Shown: positions 1 through 9,537, counted from the stretch's first letter. The stretch is DNA of 64,000 bases from Alloalcanivorax xenomutans (GCF_900217905.1 NZ_OBMO01000014.1:1-64000), one strand, 5' to 3'. The notes: generated by a model not told the origin, from the sequence alone. Numbers and translations: made by a program.

Positions 1-87
1 ATTGAGGCTTCCTCGAACAGGCCTGATACATAGATGCCACCGGGTAGCCATGTTCAAGGCAGGGTTGACAGCAACGGGCGAGTCCAT

Positions 88-163
88 ACATAGGAGCTTG
101 CCTGCAAGCGAATAGGGGGTTCGGCCCAAAAAATTCGCTTGCAGGCAAACTCCCACAGCAGCC
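88..163. repeat. REP-like inverted repeat pair
   Basis: Two arms face each other: TAGGAGCTTGCCTGCAAGCG (from 91) and its near complement, which begins AATTCGCTTGCAGGCAAACT (from 132). The spacer is about 17 nt. The unit lies just after the 3' end of the leftward acetoacetyl-CoA synthetase gene. The same unit recurs near 24475 and 28711, with diverged forms near 20937 and 22110. This is typical of REP/BIME elements in pseudomonad-like genomes, where they sit outside genes and can stabilise mRNA 3' ends. Confidence 0.75.
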
Positions 164-192
164 TTGTAGCCTCGTCTGGGGAAGACAGCCAT

Positions 193-2193
193 TCAGCCGG
201 TCTTTACCTGCCCTGCCCCATTGGCGGTGTCACGGCGTTCGGCGTAGTCGATATAGAACGTCAGGCTGTCCGGATTGGCCATGGCATCCGGGTTGGCCAC
301 TTTATCCAGGGACTGCCCCAGCAGCAGCTTCTTGATGGGGAGCTCCATTTTCTTGCCGGTGAGTGTGCGCGGCACTTCCGGCGCTGGCACGATGTCGTTG
401 GGCACATGCCGGGCGGACAGATTGTCGCGGATCGCCGCCTTGATGCGGCTTTTCAGATCCTCGTCCAGAACCTGCCCCTCGCGCAGCACCACGAACAACG
501 GCATGAAGGATTCCCGTCCCAGGTATTCCAGATCCACCACCAGGCTGTCGAGGACTTCCGGGAACTCTTCCACCACCCGATAGATCTCGCTGGTGCCCAT
601 GCGGATCCCGTGGCGGTTGATGGTGGTGTCGGAACGGCCATAGATCACCGCGCCACCGCGCGGGGTGATGCGGATCCAGTCGCCGTGGCGCCAAATGCCG
701 GGAAACACGTCGAAGTAGCTGTCGTGGTAGCGCAGCCCTTCTTCGTCGTTCCAGAAGTACAACGGCATGGACGGCATCGGTTTGGTCACCACCAGCTCCC
801 CCACTTCGTCCTCCAGAATCCGGCCGTCGTCGGACATGGCATAGGTCGCCGTGCCCAGATACCGGCACTGCATCTCTCCGGAATAGACCGGCAGTATCGG
901 GCAGCCGCCCACATAGGCCGCCGCCACATCGGTGCCACCGCTGATGGTGGCGATCATCACGTCACCCAGTTGATCCATGATCCACTGGTACCCCTCCTCC
1001 GGCAGTGGCGAGCCGGTGGAACCCACCGATCTGAGCCTGCCAGGGCTCAGCCATTGGCCAGGCTCGATTTCCGCTTTCTTGCAGTTGAGAAAATAGGCGG
1101 CGCCAGCGCCGAAGAAGGTCAGCTCGGTCTCCTCGGCGAAACGCCACAGCGTACCGAGATCCGGGTAACCGGGATTGCCGTCGTACAAACAGATGGTGCT
1201 GCCCACCATCAGACCGGTGATCTGTGAATTCCACATGATCCAGCCGGTGGTGGTGAACCACATGAAGCGGTCCTCCGGCCCCAGGTCCATATGCAGAGCG
1301 TGACCTTTCAAACCCTCCAGCAAGGTACCGCCGTGGCCGTGCACGATGGGTTTGGGCATCCCGGTGGTCCCCGAGGAGTACACCACCCACAGCGGATGGT
1401 CGAACGGCACCTGTTCAAACGCCATTGGCGCCTCGCCGGCGACCATGTCCTGCCAGAGATCGGCCCCATCCAGACGGGCCTCGGGGTTGAGGTAAGGCAG
1501 CAGGATCACTTGCTCCACCGTCGGCAGCGCCTCACGCAGCCCCTTTACCACCTCCAGGCGGTCGAAATCCTTGCCGCCATAGCGATACCCGTCCACCGCG
1601 ATGATCACTTTGGGATCGATCTGGCGGAAACGGTCGAGCACGCTGCGGGTGCCCATGTCCGGGGAACAGCTGGACCAGATCGCGCCAACACTGGCGCAGG
1701 CACAGAATGCCACCACCGTTTCCGCCACATTGGGCAAATAGGCCACCACCCGGTCTCCGGGGCCGATCCCACGTTGGCGCAACCGGTCGGACAGGGCCGC
1801 CACCTGGCGGCGCAGCTCACCCCAGGACAGGGATTGCAGTGGACGAAGTTCGGAGCGGGAGAGGATCGCCGGACGATCGGGCTGGTCATGGTGAAAACGG
1901 AAGATCTGCTCCACCAGGTTCAGCCGGCTGCCCTCGAACCATTGGGCGCCGGGCATTTCATGGCTGTCGAGCACCTCGCTGTAGGGCTCCGAGGCAGCCA
2001 CTTCGAAGTACTGCCAGATCGCTTCCCAAAAGGCTTCCAGGTGGTCCACGGACCACCGCCAGAGGGCGTCGTAATCGTTGAAATGTTCGCCCGTGCGCTG
2101 CTCCAGCCAACCTTGAAAATGATGCAGGCGGCTGTTGCGGATACGTTCCTCGCTGGGTTGCCACAGGGGCATCGGATCGGTTGTTGTCATCAT
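193..2193 (-). CDS. Acetoacetate-CoA ligase (acetoacetyl-CoA synthetase)
   Basis: ATP-dependent ligase of the ANL superfamily that activates acetoacetate to acetoacetyl-CoA, probably for ketone-body or polyhydroxybutyrate use. At about 666 residues it has the family length. The A3 phosphate-binding motif is visible as YSSGTTGMPKPIVHG, the adenylation-core motif as YGRSDTTINRHGIRMG, and the C-terminal A10 lysine region as TGKKMELPIKK. The N-terminal ACAS-N segment (WQPSEERIRNS...) is typical of acetoacetyl- rather than acetyl-CoA synthetases. I chose the ATGATG at 2193/2190 because AGGAGAG lies directly upstream; a start at 2208 would lie upstream of this site. It is divergent from bpt across about 200 bp. 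Confidence 0.9.
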   Translation of the reverse strand: MMTTTDPMPLWQPSEERIRNSRLHHFQGWLEQRTGEHFNDYDALWRWSVDHLEAFWEAIWQYFEVAASEPYSEVLDSHEMPGAQWFEGSRLNLVEQIFRFHHDQPDRPAILSRSELRPLQSLSWGELRRQVAALSDRLRQRGIGPGDRVVAYLPNVAETVVAFCACASVGAIWSSCSPDMGTRSVLDRFRQIDPKVIIAVDGYRYGGKDFDRLEVVKGLREALPTVEQVILLPYLNPEARLDGADLWQDMVAGEAPMAFEQVPFDHPLWVVYSSGTTGMPKPIVHGHGGTLLEGLKGHALHMDLGPEDRFMWFTTTGWIMWNSQITGLMVGSTICLYDGNPGYPDLGTLWRFAEETELTFFGAGAAYFLNCKKAEIEPGQWLSPGRLRSVGSTGSPLPEEGYQWIMDQLGDVMIATISGGTDVAAAYVGGCPILPVYSGEMQCRYLGTATYAMSDDGRILEDEVGELVVTKPMPSMPLYFWNDEEGLRYHDSYFDVFPGIWRHGDWIRITPRGGAVIYGRSDTTINRHGIRMGTSEIYRVVEEFPEVLDSLVVDLEYLGRESFMPLFVVLREGQVLDEDLKSRIKAAIRDNLSARHVPNDIVPAPEVPRTLTGKKMELPIKKLLLGQSLDKVANPDAMANPDSLTFYIDYAERRDTANGAGQVKTG

Positions 2194-2391
2194 AGCTCTC
2201 CTGAACACAGCCTCTGTATAGGCCGAGGCCGTTTATTGTTATTTCGCCATAAACCGGGCTTCGGAAGCCTATCCAACTCCGGAGGGCGGCGAAAGGTACA
2301 AGTATTCACGAACCGCTCGTCCGCGCGGTAAAAAGCAGCGCCATACCCGGACGGCTAGCCTTGGTCGCCCCCTGTTGGATAAACTGGGCCC

Positions 2392-3141
2392 ATGAGTGAT
2401 CTGTCCGAACTCCGCTTTTTCCGCACGCCGGCCCACCCCTGCAGCTACCTGGAAGGCCAGCAGGCCGCCACGCTGTTCGTGGACCCTCAGGTGCGCCTCA
2501 ATGCGGCCCTGTACAGCGAACTGTCCCTGCTCGGCTTCCGCCGCAGCGGCGACTACCTGTATCGCCCGCACTGTGAGGCCTGTCACGCCTGTCTGCCGGC
2601 ACGGGTGCGGGTGGCGGATTTCCAGCCTCGCCGGCGGCAGAAGCGGATCCTTCAGCGCAATAGCGATCTGATCGTGCGGCAGGAGCCGTCCCGCTACACC
2701 CGCGAATTCTACCGGCTCTACTCACTGTATATTCGCGAACGCCACGGTGACGGCGACATGTATCCGCCCTCCGAGGAGCAGTTTTCCAGCTTCCTGACCT
2801 GCGCCTGGACCGATACCCGCTTCTACTGTTTCCGTGATCCGGCCACCAAAAAATTGCTTGCCGTGGCGGTCACCGACGCCCTCAAGGACGGCCTGTCGGC
2901 GGTCTACACGTTCTTCGACCCGGCCGTCGCCGAGCGCGGCCTCGGCGTCAATGCCCTGCTCTGGCAAATCGAGGAATGCCGCCGTCTGGGCCTGCCTTAT
3001 CTCTACCTGGGCTACTGGATCAGCGAATGCCGCAAGATGAGCTACAAGAGCCAGTACCGCCCGCTGGAACTGTTGATCAACGACGAGTGGCAGGAGTTTC
3101 ACCCCCCCACTCCTCCGGGGCGTCGCCCTCCCATCGCCTAA
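2392..3141 (+). CDS. bpt: Aspartate/glutamate leucyltransferase (Bpt/ATE family)
   Basis: Transfers leucine from Leu-tRNA to proteins with N-terminal Asp or Glu, making N-degrons that ClpS delivers to ClpAP. At 249 residues it has the usual length. The N-terminal ATE domain carries the cysteine cluster HCEACHAC near residues 61-68, followed by the basic RRRQKRI stretch. The C-terminal half has the GNAT-like region with LGYWISECRKMSYKSQYRP. It is followed 75 bp later by infA and faces clpA, so the pathway is gathered in one place. The partner gene aat, often adjacent in relatives, is not in the window. Confidence 0.93.
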   Translation: MSDLSELRFFRTPAHPCSYLEGQQAATLFVDPQVRLNAALYSELSLLGFRRSGDYLYRPHCEACHACLPARVRVADFQPRRRQKRILQRNSDLIVRQEPSRYTREFYRLYSLYIRERHGDGDMYPPSEEQFSSFLTCAWTDTRFYCFRDPATKKLLAVAVTDALKDGLSAVYTFFDPAVAERGLGVNALLWQIEECRRLGLPYLYLGYWISECRKMSYKSQYRPLELLINDEWQEFHPPTPPGRRPPIA

Positions 3142-3216
3142 ACCTTTGCAGCATGCGTCCAATTCCGGCACAATTGCGCCTCCCTCCGTAGCCGACGACA
3201 TCAGGGTACGCGCTGA

Positions 3217-3435
3217 ATGGCGAAAGAAGAGCAAATTGAATTGGAAGGCGTGGTTCTTGAAACCCTTCCCAACACCATGTTTCGTGTGAAGCTGGATAAC
3301 GGGCATGTGATCACCGCCCATATTTCCGGCAAGATGCGTAAATTCTACATCCGGATTCTCACCGGCGATCGCGTCAAGGTGGAAATGTCGCCCTATGATC
3401 TGAGCAAGGGGCGCATCACCTTCCGCATGAAGTAA
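3217..3435 (+). CDS. infA: Translation initiation factor IF-1
   Basis: A 72-residue single OB-fold (S1-like) protein that occupies the ribosomal A site during initiation and assists IF-2 and IF-3. The whole chain matches the family: [11 protein letters not shown] at the start, [24 protein letters not shown] in the middle and GRITFRMK at the end. It lies 75 bp after bpt on the same strand and ends in a strong palindromic terminator shared with the convergent clpA. No tRNA-Ser lies between infA and clpA, unlike the Escherichia coli arrangement. Confidence 0.98.
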   Translation: MAKEEQIELEGVVLETLPNTMFRVKLDNGHVITAHISGKMRKFYIRILTGDRVKVEMSPYDLSKGRITFRMK

Positions 3436-3456
3436 CGGCGGTTTTCCTTGATGCAT

Positions 3457-3484
3457 AAAAAAACCCGGCATGCCGGGTTTTTTT
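3457..3484. terminator. Bidirectional intrinsic terminator between infA and clpA
   Basis: A perfect 28-bp palindrome: seven A, CCCGGCATGCCGGG, seven T. It works as a hairpin plus U-tract on both strands. It lies 21 bp after the infA stop and 31 bp after the clpA stop, so it can end transcription of both convergent genes. Confidence 0.93.
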
Positions 3485-3515
3485 GTTAGAGCCTGGCCAT
3501 CCATGGCCGCGATCT

Positions 3516-5789
3516 TCAGCAGGTGGCTTCCTCCTGGGAGGCATCCACGGTCAGCAGCAGCTTGTCGTCGCGGACCACGACTCGCGCCCGACCGCCCTGC
3601 TCCGCCAGTTCGCCAAACAGCAGTTTCTCCGCCAGCGGCTTCTTGATCTGCTCCTGGATCAGACGGGCCATGGGGCGGGCCCCCATATCCTTGTCATAGC
3701 CGTGATCGGCCAACCAGGTGCGGGCATCCGCCTCCACTTCCAGCACCACGCCTTTCTCATCCAACTGCGCCTGCAGTTCCACCAGGAACTTGTCCACCAC
3801 GCCGAGAATGGTTTCCCGCCCCAGCGGGTTGAACTGGATGATGGCGTCCAGCCGGTTGCGGAACTCCGGCGTGAAGGCTTTTTTCAACACTTCCATGCCG
3901 TCGCTGGACTGATCCTGTTCGGTGAAACCGATGGAGCGCTTGTTCAACACCTCGGCGCCCGCATTGGTGGTCATGATCAGGATCACATTGCGGAAGTCCG
4001 CCTTGCGGCCGTTATTGTCGGTCAGCGACGCGTTGTCCATCACCTGCAGCAGGATGTTGAACACTTCCGGGTGCGCCTTTTCGATCTCGTCCATCAACAG
4101 CACGCAATGCGGCGTCTTGGTAATCGCCTCGGTGAGCAGGCCGCCCTGATCGTAACCGACGTAGCCCGGAGGCGCGCCGATCAGACGGCTTACGGTATGC
4201 CGCTCCATGTACTCGGACATGTCGAAGCGCACCAACTCCACGCCCAGCGCGCGAGCCAGTTGCCGGCTCACCTCGGTTTTACCTACCCCGGTGGGACCGG
4301 CGAACATGAACGAGCCGATCGGCTTGTTGTCCGCCTTCAGCCCGGCGCGGGACAGCTTGATCGCCGCGGAGATGGCATCGATGGCTTCGTCCTGACCGAA
4401 CACGGTCATCTTCAGGTCCCGCTCCAGATTGCGCAGCACTTCCTTATCGGAAGAGGACACCTGCTTCGGCGGAATCCGCGCGATCTTCGCCACCATGACT
4501 TCCACGTCATCCTGCTCGATGATTTCACGGCGCTCGTTTTCCGGCCGCAGGCGCTGCCAGGCACCGACCTCGTCGATCACATCGATGGCCTTGTCCGGCA
4601 GGAAGCGGTCATTAATGTAGCGCGCGCTCAACTCCGCCGCCGAGCGCAGTGCCGCGTCGGTGTATTGCACGCCATGGTGCTTCTCGAAGCGGCTCTTGAG
4701 CCCCTTGAGAATCCCCACGGTATCCTCCACCGACGGTTCCACCACATCCACTTTCTGGAAACGGCGGGACAGTGCCCGGTCTTTTTCAAAAATGGTCCGG
4801 TACTCCTGAAAAGTAGTGGAGCCCATGCATTTCAATTCCCCGGAAGCCAGCAGCGGTTTGAGCAGATTGGACGCGTCCATGACACCGCCGGAAGCCGCGC
4901 CGGCACCGATGATGGTGTGAATTTCATCGATGAACAGAATCGAGTTGTCCTGCTTGCGCAACTCCGCCAGCAAACTCTTCAGCCGCTTCTCGAAATCACC
5001 GCGGTATTTGGTGCCGGCCAGCAGCGCGCCCAGATCCAGGGAATAGACCACCGCGTCCTGCAGCGGCTCGGGCACCTGACCTTCCACGATCATGCGCGCC
5101 AGCCCCTCGGCAATGGCGGTCTTGCCCACACCGGGCTCGCCCACGAGCAGCGGATTGTTCTTGCGCCGCCGGCACAGGATCTGCGCCGCCCGTTCAATTT
5201 CAAACGCCCGTCCGACCAGCGGGTCGATCCGGTCCGCCCGTGCCAGCTCGTTCAGATTGGACGCATAAGCCTCCAGGGCGTTGGCCGAGGCGCCCCCTTC
5301 GGGGCCACCGCCGGCTTCGATATCCGGCTGTTGAGCATCATCCGCCTCCTGCTGCGGAGAGACACCGTGGGAGATGTAATTGACCACATCCAAGCGGTGC
5401 ACGTCCTGGCTGTTGAGCAGGTAAACCGCCTGGCTTTCCTGCTCATTGAAGATCGCCACCAGCACATTGGCGCCGGTCACTTCCTTCTTACCCGAGGACT
5501 GCACGCTGAACACCGCGCGTTGCAGCACCCGCTGGAAACCCAGCGTCGGCTGTGTATCACGCTCATCGTCACCGTCATCCGGTAACAGCGGCGTGGAATC
5601 GCTAATGAACTGAGTCAGGGCCTCGCGCAGCTCATCCAGATCCGCGCCGCAGGCGCGCAGCACTTCCAACGCGGCATCGTTGTCCAGCAGTGCCAACAGC
5701 AGATGCTCCACGGTCATGAACTCATGACGGTGGCTTCGTGCGTGATGGAACGCCTCGTTAAGGGTAAGTTCCAGTTCTTTGCTGAGCAT
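3516..5789 (-). CDS. clpA: ATP-dependent Clp protease ATP-binding subunit ClpA
   Basis: AAA+ unfoldase that feeds substrates, including N-degron proteins brought by ClpS, to ClpP. It has 757 residues, as in the family. In order it shows the N domain (about 1-145), NBD1 with Walker A GEPGVGKT near 215 and Walker B ILFIDEIH, and NBD2 with Walker A GPTGVGKT near 495 and Walker B LLMDEIEKAH. The ClpP-docking IGF loop appears as RSIGFTEQDQ. The start follows clpS by about 70 bp, in the same orientation. The acidic linker after the N domain (EADDAQQPDIEAGG) is slightly long. Confidence 0.97.
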   Translation of the reverse strand: MLSKELELTLNEAFHHARSHRHEFMTVEHLLLALLDNDAALEVLRACGADLDELREALTQFISDSTPLLPDDGDDERDTQPTLGFQRVLQRAVFSVQSSGKKEVTGANVLVAIFNEQESQAVYLLNSQDVHRLDVVNYISHGVSPQQEADDAQQPDIEAGGGPEGGASANALEAYASNLNELARADRIDPLVGRAFEIERAAQILCRRRKNNPLLVGEPGVGKTAIAEGLARMIVEGQVPEPLQDAVVYSLDLGALLAGTKYRGDFEKRLKSLLAELRKQDNSILFIDEIHTIIGAGAASGGVMDASNLLKPLLASGELKCMGSTTFQEYRTIFEKDRALSRRFQKVDVVEPSVEDTVGILKGLKSRFEKHHGVQYTDAALRSAAELSARYINDRFLPDKAIDVIDEVGAWQRLRPENERREIIEQDDVEVMVAKIARIPPKQVSSSDKEVLRNLERDLKMTVFGQDEAIDAISAAIKLSRAGLKADNKPIGSFMFAGPTGVGKTEVSRQLARALGVELVRFDMSEYMERHTVSRLIGAPPGYVGYDQGGLLTEAITKTPHCVLLMDEIEKAHPEVFNILLQVMDNASLTDNNGRKADFRNVILIMTTNAGAEVLNKRSIGFTEQDQSSDGMEVLKKAFTPEFRNRLDAIIQFNPLGRETILGVVDKFLVELQAQLDEKGVVLEVEADARTWLADHGYDKDMGARPMARLIQEQIKKPLAEKLLFGELAEQGGRARVVVRDDKLLLTVDASQEEATC

Positions 5790-5830
5790 AGGCTACCTCA
5801 CTACTCGTCACCCTTGGTGTCGGGCTGGCC

Positions 5831-5865
5831 GGCCTGAAATCAGGCCCTTGGGCCTGAATCAGGCC
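5831..5865. repeat. Tandem hairpins between clpS and clpA
   Basis: Two nearly identical palindromes, GGCCTGAAATCAGGCC (5831-5846) and GGCCTGAATCAGGCC (5851-5865), sit head to tail. The second overlaps the last codons and stop of clpS. No T-tract follows on the minus strand, so these are RNA stem-loops rather than ordinary terminators. Confidence 0.8.
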
Positions 5866-6242
5866 TTCTCCACCTGACACATCAGCGGATGCTGATGTTC
5901 CCGGGCGTAATCGACCACTTGCGCGGCCTTGGTCTCGGCGATATCCCGGGGAAACACCCCGCACACCGCCTTGCCCTCGGTATGGACCGTCAGCATGACA
6001 CGAGTGGCCTGCTCGCGGTCCATACGAAAAAAGGTTTCCAGTACCTCAACGACGAAGTCCATCGGTGTGTAGTCGTCGTTGAGCATGATCACTTTATACA
6101 TGGATGGGCGCTTTAGCCGTGGCTTGCTCGCCTCCACGGCCAGATCGCCCTGACGATCGGGATCCGCCGGCTGATCCGGCCCCAGGCGTATTCGCGCCCC
6201 CCGCTCGTTACCCGTGAAAAACACCTTGTGCTGCCTTTTCAT
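5859..6242 (-). CDS. clpS: ATP-dependent Clp protease adaptor ClpS
   Basis: Adaptor that binds N-terminal Leu, Phe, Tyr or Trp residues and hands substrates to the ClpA N domain. With the ATG at 6242 it has 127 residues: a disordered N-terminal tail, then the conserved core [23 protein letters not shown]... in which the Asn-Asp-Asp pocket motif and the later [10 protein letters not shown] are typical. An in-frame upstream start at 6302 adds a segment with no family resemblance. The rather long tail (about 45 residues before the core) is charged. It is the first gene of clpS-clpA and is divergent from cspD. Confidence 0.95.
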   Translation of the reverse strand: MKRQHKVFFTGNERGARIRLGPDQPADPDRQGDLAVEASKPRLKRPSMYKVIMLNDDYTPMDFVVEVLETFFRMDREQATRVMLTVHTEGKAVCGVFPRDIAETKAAQVVDYAREHQHPLMCQVEKA

Positions 6243-6689
6243 GCGTCTCTCTGAAGTTTGTATACCCGCGGGCGCCGACAGGCAATCCACTAATTGGGGC
6301 ATTAACCGCTATTTTTCAATCCCACCATCAAGACTTGACACTCAGTTTTCCATGATGAAAAGTTGGGCAGAGCGCGACCCAGGGGATCTCTGAATCCAGC
6401 AATGCCGGATGTTCCGGGACTTTCCGGCCCGTTCGGCGCATCTCAATCCACATCATGCCGAGGCCGGCGGCAAGGTCTTCATAGCAACCCGCTATGATAG
6501 CCAGAGCAAAGCCCCATGGCCGACGGCGTTGATGTTGGATATTGACGTCAGTGATCCAGGCCCCGCCCGGGCGGGGATAACAAAAACAATGTACAGCCAT
6601 AGGTTACCGTGCGATGACCGGTTGTCATACAGAACACCGGCACGGCGGGACACCCGGAACACACCCCCGGGGCAACATGAGGGACGACC
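6243..6689. other. clpS-cspD divergent intergenic region (447 bp)
   Basis: No convincing gene lies here. The rightward ORF from 6409 has no family resemblance and weak codon structure. The region must carry both the clpS and cspD promoters, but I could not pick reliable -10/-35 boxes. It contains a perfect palindrome CCCCGCCCGGGCGGGG (6561-6576) about 115 bp before the cspD start, so a long structured 5' leader for cspD is possible, as is common for cold-shock mRNAs. Confidence 0.5.
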
Positions 6690-6962
6690 ATGGCAACGGG
6701 AACGGTAAAGTGGTTCAACAACGCCAAAGGGTATGGCTTCGTTCGGCCGGACGAAGGTGGCGACGATCTGTTCGTGCACTACTCCTATATACAGGAGAAA
6801 GGTTACAAAACCTTATACACAGGACAGAGTGTGGAATATGAGCTGCTCGAGGCCAGCAAGGGTTACCATGCGGTGAACCTGAAGCCGGGAGCGGTTCCCA
6901 CCACCCGCCGGCACCGGCAAGGCCGGAGGCGGGAGCGGGAGAAAAGCGCCCTCTCCACCTGA
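6690..6962 (+). CDS. cspD: Cold-shock-domain protein, CspD-like
   Basis: Single OB-fold nucleic-acid-binding protein. The cold-shock domain fills residues 1-68, with RNP1 as KGYGFV and RNP2 as DLFVHY. The position, divergent from clpS-clpA, is the one occupied by cspD in related bacteria; CspD in E. coli inhibits replication in stationary phase and is a protease substrate. The protein is 90 residues because of a C-terminal tail rich in arginine (TTRRHRQGRRREREK) beyond the fold. It faces icd with only 28 bp between stops. Confidence 0.9.
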   Translation: MATGTVKWFNNAKGYGFVRPDEGGDDLFVHYSYIQEKGYKTLYTGQSVEYELLEASKGYHAVNLKPGAVPTTRRHRQGRRREREKSALST

Positions 6963-6990
6963 GTGAGCGCTTCACCGGAGGGGATGGGAA

Positions 6991-8253
6991 TCAGTTCCCC
7001 ATGTGTTCGATCACGGCATCGCCGAATTCGGAACACTTCAGCAGCGTGGCATCGGGCATGAGACGCTCGAAATCGTAGGTCACGGTCTTGGCGGCAATCG
7101 CCCCTTCCATGCCATTGATCACCAGATCGGCGGCGTCTTCCCAGCCCAGGTGGCGCAGCATCATCTCGGCGGACAGGATCAGTGAACCCGGGTTCACCTT
7201 GTCCTGGCCGGCGTACTTCGGCGCGGTGCCGTGAGTGGCCTCGAACAGCGCCACGGAGCCGCCAATGTTGGCGCCCGGCGCGATGCCGATGCCGCCCACT
7301 TCCGCCGCCAGGGCGTCGGAAATGTAGTCACCGTTCAGGTTCAGCGTGGCGATCACGCTGTACTCCGCCGGACGCATCAGGATCTGCTGCAGGAAGGCAT
7401 CCGCGATCACGTCCTTGATGACGATCTCTTTCCCGGTACGCGGATTCTTCATCACCATCCAGGGGCCACCGTCAAGCAGCTCGGCGTTGAAGCGGTCCCG
7501 GGCCAATTCGTAGCCCCAATCCTTAAAGGCCCCCTCGGTGTACTTCATGATGTTGCCTTTGTGCACCAGGGTGACGGAATCCTTGTCATTATCGATGGCG
7601 TACTGGATCGCCTTGCGGACCAGACGCTGGGTGCCCTCGCGGGACACCGGCTTGATGCCGATACCACAACCTTCCGGGAAACGGATCTGGGTAACCCCCA
7701 TTTCCTCGCGCAGGAAGCGGATCAGTTTGGTGGCTTCGGGACCGTCCGCGGCCCATTCGATGCCGGCATAGATGTCTTCGGAGTTTTCACGGAAGATCAC
7801 CATGTCGGTCAGTTCGGGGTGGCGTACCGGGCTGGGTACCCCTTCGAACCATCGCACCGGGCGCATACAGGTATAAAGGTCAAGCTCCTGGCGCAGGGCC
7901 ACGTTCAGAGAACGGATCCCTCCGCCCACCGGAGTGGTCAACGGTCCTTTGATACCTACGGTGAATTCCCGCATGGCCTCCAAGGTTTCTTCGGGCAGCC
8001 ATACATCCGGCCCGTAAACCCGGGTGGCTTTTTCACCGGCATAGATTTCCATCCAGGTGATGCCACGCTTGGCGCCATAGGCTTTTTCCACCGCGGCGTT
8101 AACCACTTTTATCATCACCGGCGAGATATCAACGCCGATGCCGTCCCCTTCGATATACGGAATGATCGGGTGGTTGGGGACATTCAGGGATAGGTCCGCA
8201 TTAACGGTGATTTTGTCACCGTCTGCCGGAACCACGATCTTTTGGTATCCCAT
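6991..8253 (-). CDS. icd: NADP-dependent isocitrate dehydrogenase
   Basis: Oxidatively decarboxylates isocitrate to 2-oxoglutarate in the TCA cycle. The 420 residues match the prokaryotic homodimeric type. The substrate loop RSLNVALRQ contains the serine phosphorylated by AceK in enteric bacteria. [33 protein letters not shown] and the coenzyme motif [17 protein letters not shown], with the Lys-Tyr that selects NADP, are all present. GGGAG upstream of the ATG supports the start. It is divergent from rluE. With malate synthase G at 24.6 kb it marks the glyoxylate branch point, though isocitrate lyase is not in the window. Confidence 0.97.
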   Translation of the reverse strand: MGYQKIVVPADGDKITVNADLSLNVPNHPIIPYIEGDGIGVDISPVMIKVVNAAVEKAYGAKRGITWMEIYAGEKATRVYGPDVWLPEETLEAMREFTVGIKGPLTTPVGGGIRSLNVALRQELDLYTCMRPVRWFEGVPSPVRHPELTDMVIFRENSEDIYAGIEWAADGPEATKLIRFLREEMGVTQIRFPEGCGIGIKPVSREGTQRLVRKAIQYAIDNDKDSVTLVHKGNIMKYTEGAFKDWGYELARDRFNAELLDGGPWMVMKNPRTGKEIVIKDVIADAFLQQILMRPAEYSVIATLNLNGDYISDALAAEVGGIGIAPGANIGGSVALFEATHGTAPKYAGQDKVNPGSLILSAEMMLRHLGWEDAADLVINGMEGAIAAKTVTYDFERLMPDATLLKCSEFGDAVIEHMGN

Positions 8254-8362
8254 CTACACTACTCCCTCTGAGAATAACCGTGGAATTCGGTTGCCGGGCG
8301 AGTATACCATCGAGTGGATAACCTTGCTTGGCCTTCATGGGCCCGAACCGACGATTTTCCCA

Positions 8363-8986
8363 ATGGCCCGGCTTATTTTGTTTAACAAACCCTTTCAGAT
8401 GTTGTCCCAGTTCACCGACACCCGTGGGCGCCGGACCCTCAAGGAATCGCTTCCCGTGGAGGGCGTCTACCCCGCCGGCCGGCTGGACTGGGACTCCGAG
8501 GGATTGTTGCTGCTCACCGATGACGGCGGCCTCCAGGCGCGCATCGCCAGCCCGCGCTTTCACCTGCCGAAAACCTATCTGGTACAAGTGGAAGGCGCTC
8601 CCGGTGAAGACGATCTAGAGCCGTTGCGCCAGGGCATCACGCTCAAGGACGGCCCCTGCCGGCCGGCGCGGGTCCGGCGTATCGACGAACCCTCGTTATG
8701 GCCGCGCCAGCCGCCGGTGCGCACGCGGCTCACGGTACCCGACCAGTGGCTGGAACTCACCATAGACGAAGGTCGCAACCGCCAGGTGCGGCGCATGACC
8801 GCGGCGGTGGGCTTTCCCACCCTGCGGCTGGTGCGTTGGCGCATCGGCGACTGGAGCCTGGATGGCTTGCAGCCCGGTCAGTGGCGTGACGAAACCGTGC
8901 ACCTGCCCAAGGCCCCGGCGCGGGGCGGGCCATCCCGGCGCCGTTCTCCTCCACGTCAGCGGCGCGGGAAAGCGCGCCGGTCGTGA
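8363..8986 (+). CDS. rluE: 23S rRNA pseudouridine synthase RluE
   Basis: Converts a uridine of 23S rRNA (U2457 in E. coli) to pseudouridine. From the ATG at 8363 it has 207 residues and begins directly with the catalytic domain ([16 protein letters not shown]). The catalytic aspartate lies in [13 protein letters not shown], and the conserved C-terminal motif is [24 protein letters not shown]. An in-frame extension back to 8138 would overlap the start of icd and lacks homology. The C-terminus is basic ([16 protein letters not shown]). It heads the conserved order rluE-nudJ-mnmA-hflD. Confidence 0.93.
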   Translation: MARLILFNKPFQMLSQFTDTRGRRTLKESLPVEGVYPAGRLDWDSEGLLLLTDDGGLQARIASPRFHLPKTYLVQVEGAPGEDDLEPLRQGITLKDGPCRPARVRRIDEPSLWPRQPPVRTRLTVPDQWLELTIDEGRNRQVRRMTAAVGFPTLRLVRWRIGDWSLDGLQPGQWRDETVHLPKAPARGGPSRRRSPPRQRRGKARRS

Positions 8987-9044
8987 CGAGCCCCCCGGCG
9001 TTGCGATACCATCTGGCGCCCGCCATGCCTGGAACGGCCAATCT

Positions 9045-9512
9045 ATGAACAGCTTCGAACCGCACATTACGGTAGCCACCGTGGTGGAGCAAGACGGACG
9101 CCTGTTGTTCGTGCGAGAACACCAGGACGGAGCGCTGGTGCTCAACCAGCCCGCCGGTCATGTGGAATTCGGCGAGGACCTGATGCAGGCCGCCTACCGC
9201 GAAACCCTGGAAGAGACGGCCTGGCAAGTGGAAGTCACCGACCTGCTCGGCTGGTATATTTTTCAGCCGTTCAAGGGCGCCGGAGTATACTACCGGGCCT
9301 GTTTCGTCGCCCGTCCGCTGAAACACGACCCGCGCCAGAAACTGGATCGCGGCATCGAGGAAGCGGTCTGGCTGACACCTCAGGAGTTGTCCTCACGGCA
9401 GGCCGAGCACCGCAGCCCGTTGGTGATGCGTTGCGTCTCCGATTACCTGAGCGGCCGGCGCCTGCCGCTGGACAGCATTTATCAGCACCCCTGGCCTTTG
9501 CAGCAGGGCTGA
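9045..9512 (+). CDS. nudJ: Nudix hydrolase, NudJ-type phosphatase
   Basis: Nudix-fold pyrophosphatase. NudJ in E. coli acts on nucleoside di/triphosphates and HMP pyrophosphate. The start [16 protein letters not shown] mirrors NudJ, and QPAGH before the Nudix box is typical. The box runs [20 protein letters not shown] followed by TAW, so the glycine expected after the EE-x is alanine. The C-terminus has the NudJ-like block [19 protein letters not shown] and HPWPLQQG. The 155-residue length and the place between rluE and mnmA are exactly those of nudJ. The upstream in-frame start at 8862 lies inside rluE and is rejected. Confidence 0.9.
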   Translation: MNSFEPHITVATVVEQDGRLLFVREHQDGALVLNQPAGHVEFGEDLMQAAYRETLEETAWQVEVTDLLGWYIFQPFKGAGVYYRACFVARPLKHDPRQKLDRGIEEAVWLTPQELSSRQAEHRSPLVMRCVSDYLSGRRLPLDSIYQHPWPLQQG

Positions 9513-9537
9513 ACCCATCACTACACGGTTGCTCGCC

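Noticed and set aside
3483-5585. A 700-codon rightward ORF antisense to clpA
   Set aside because: Begins inside the infA/clpA terminator and mirrors clpA; shadow frame.
6409-6708. A 99-codon ORF in the clpS-cspD gap
   Set aside because: Overlaps the cspD start in another frame, low-complexity composition and no ribosome site; treated as non-coding.
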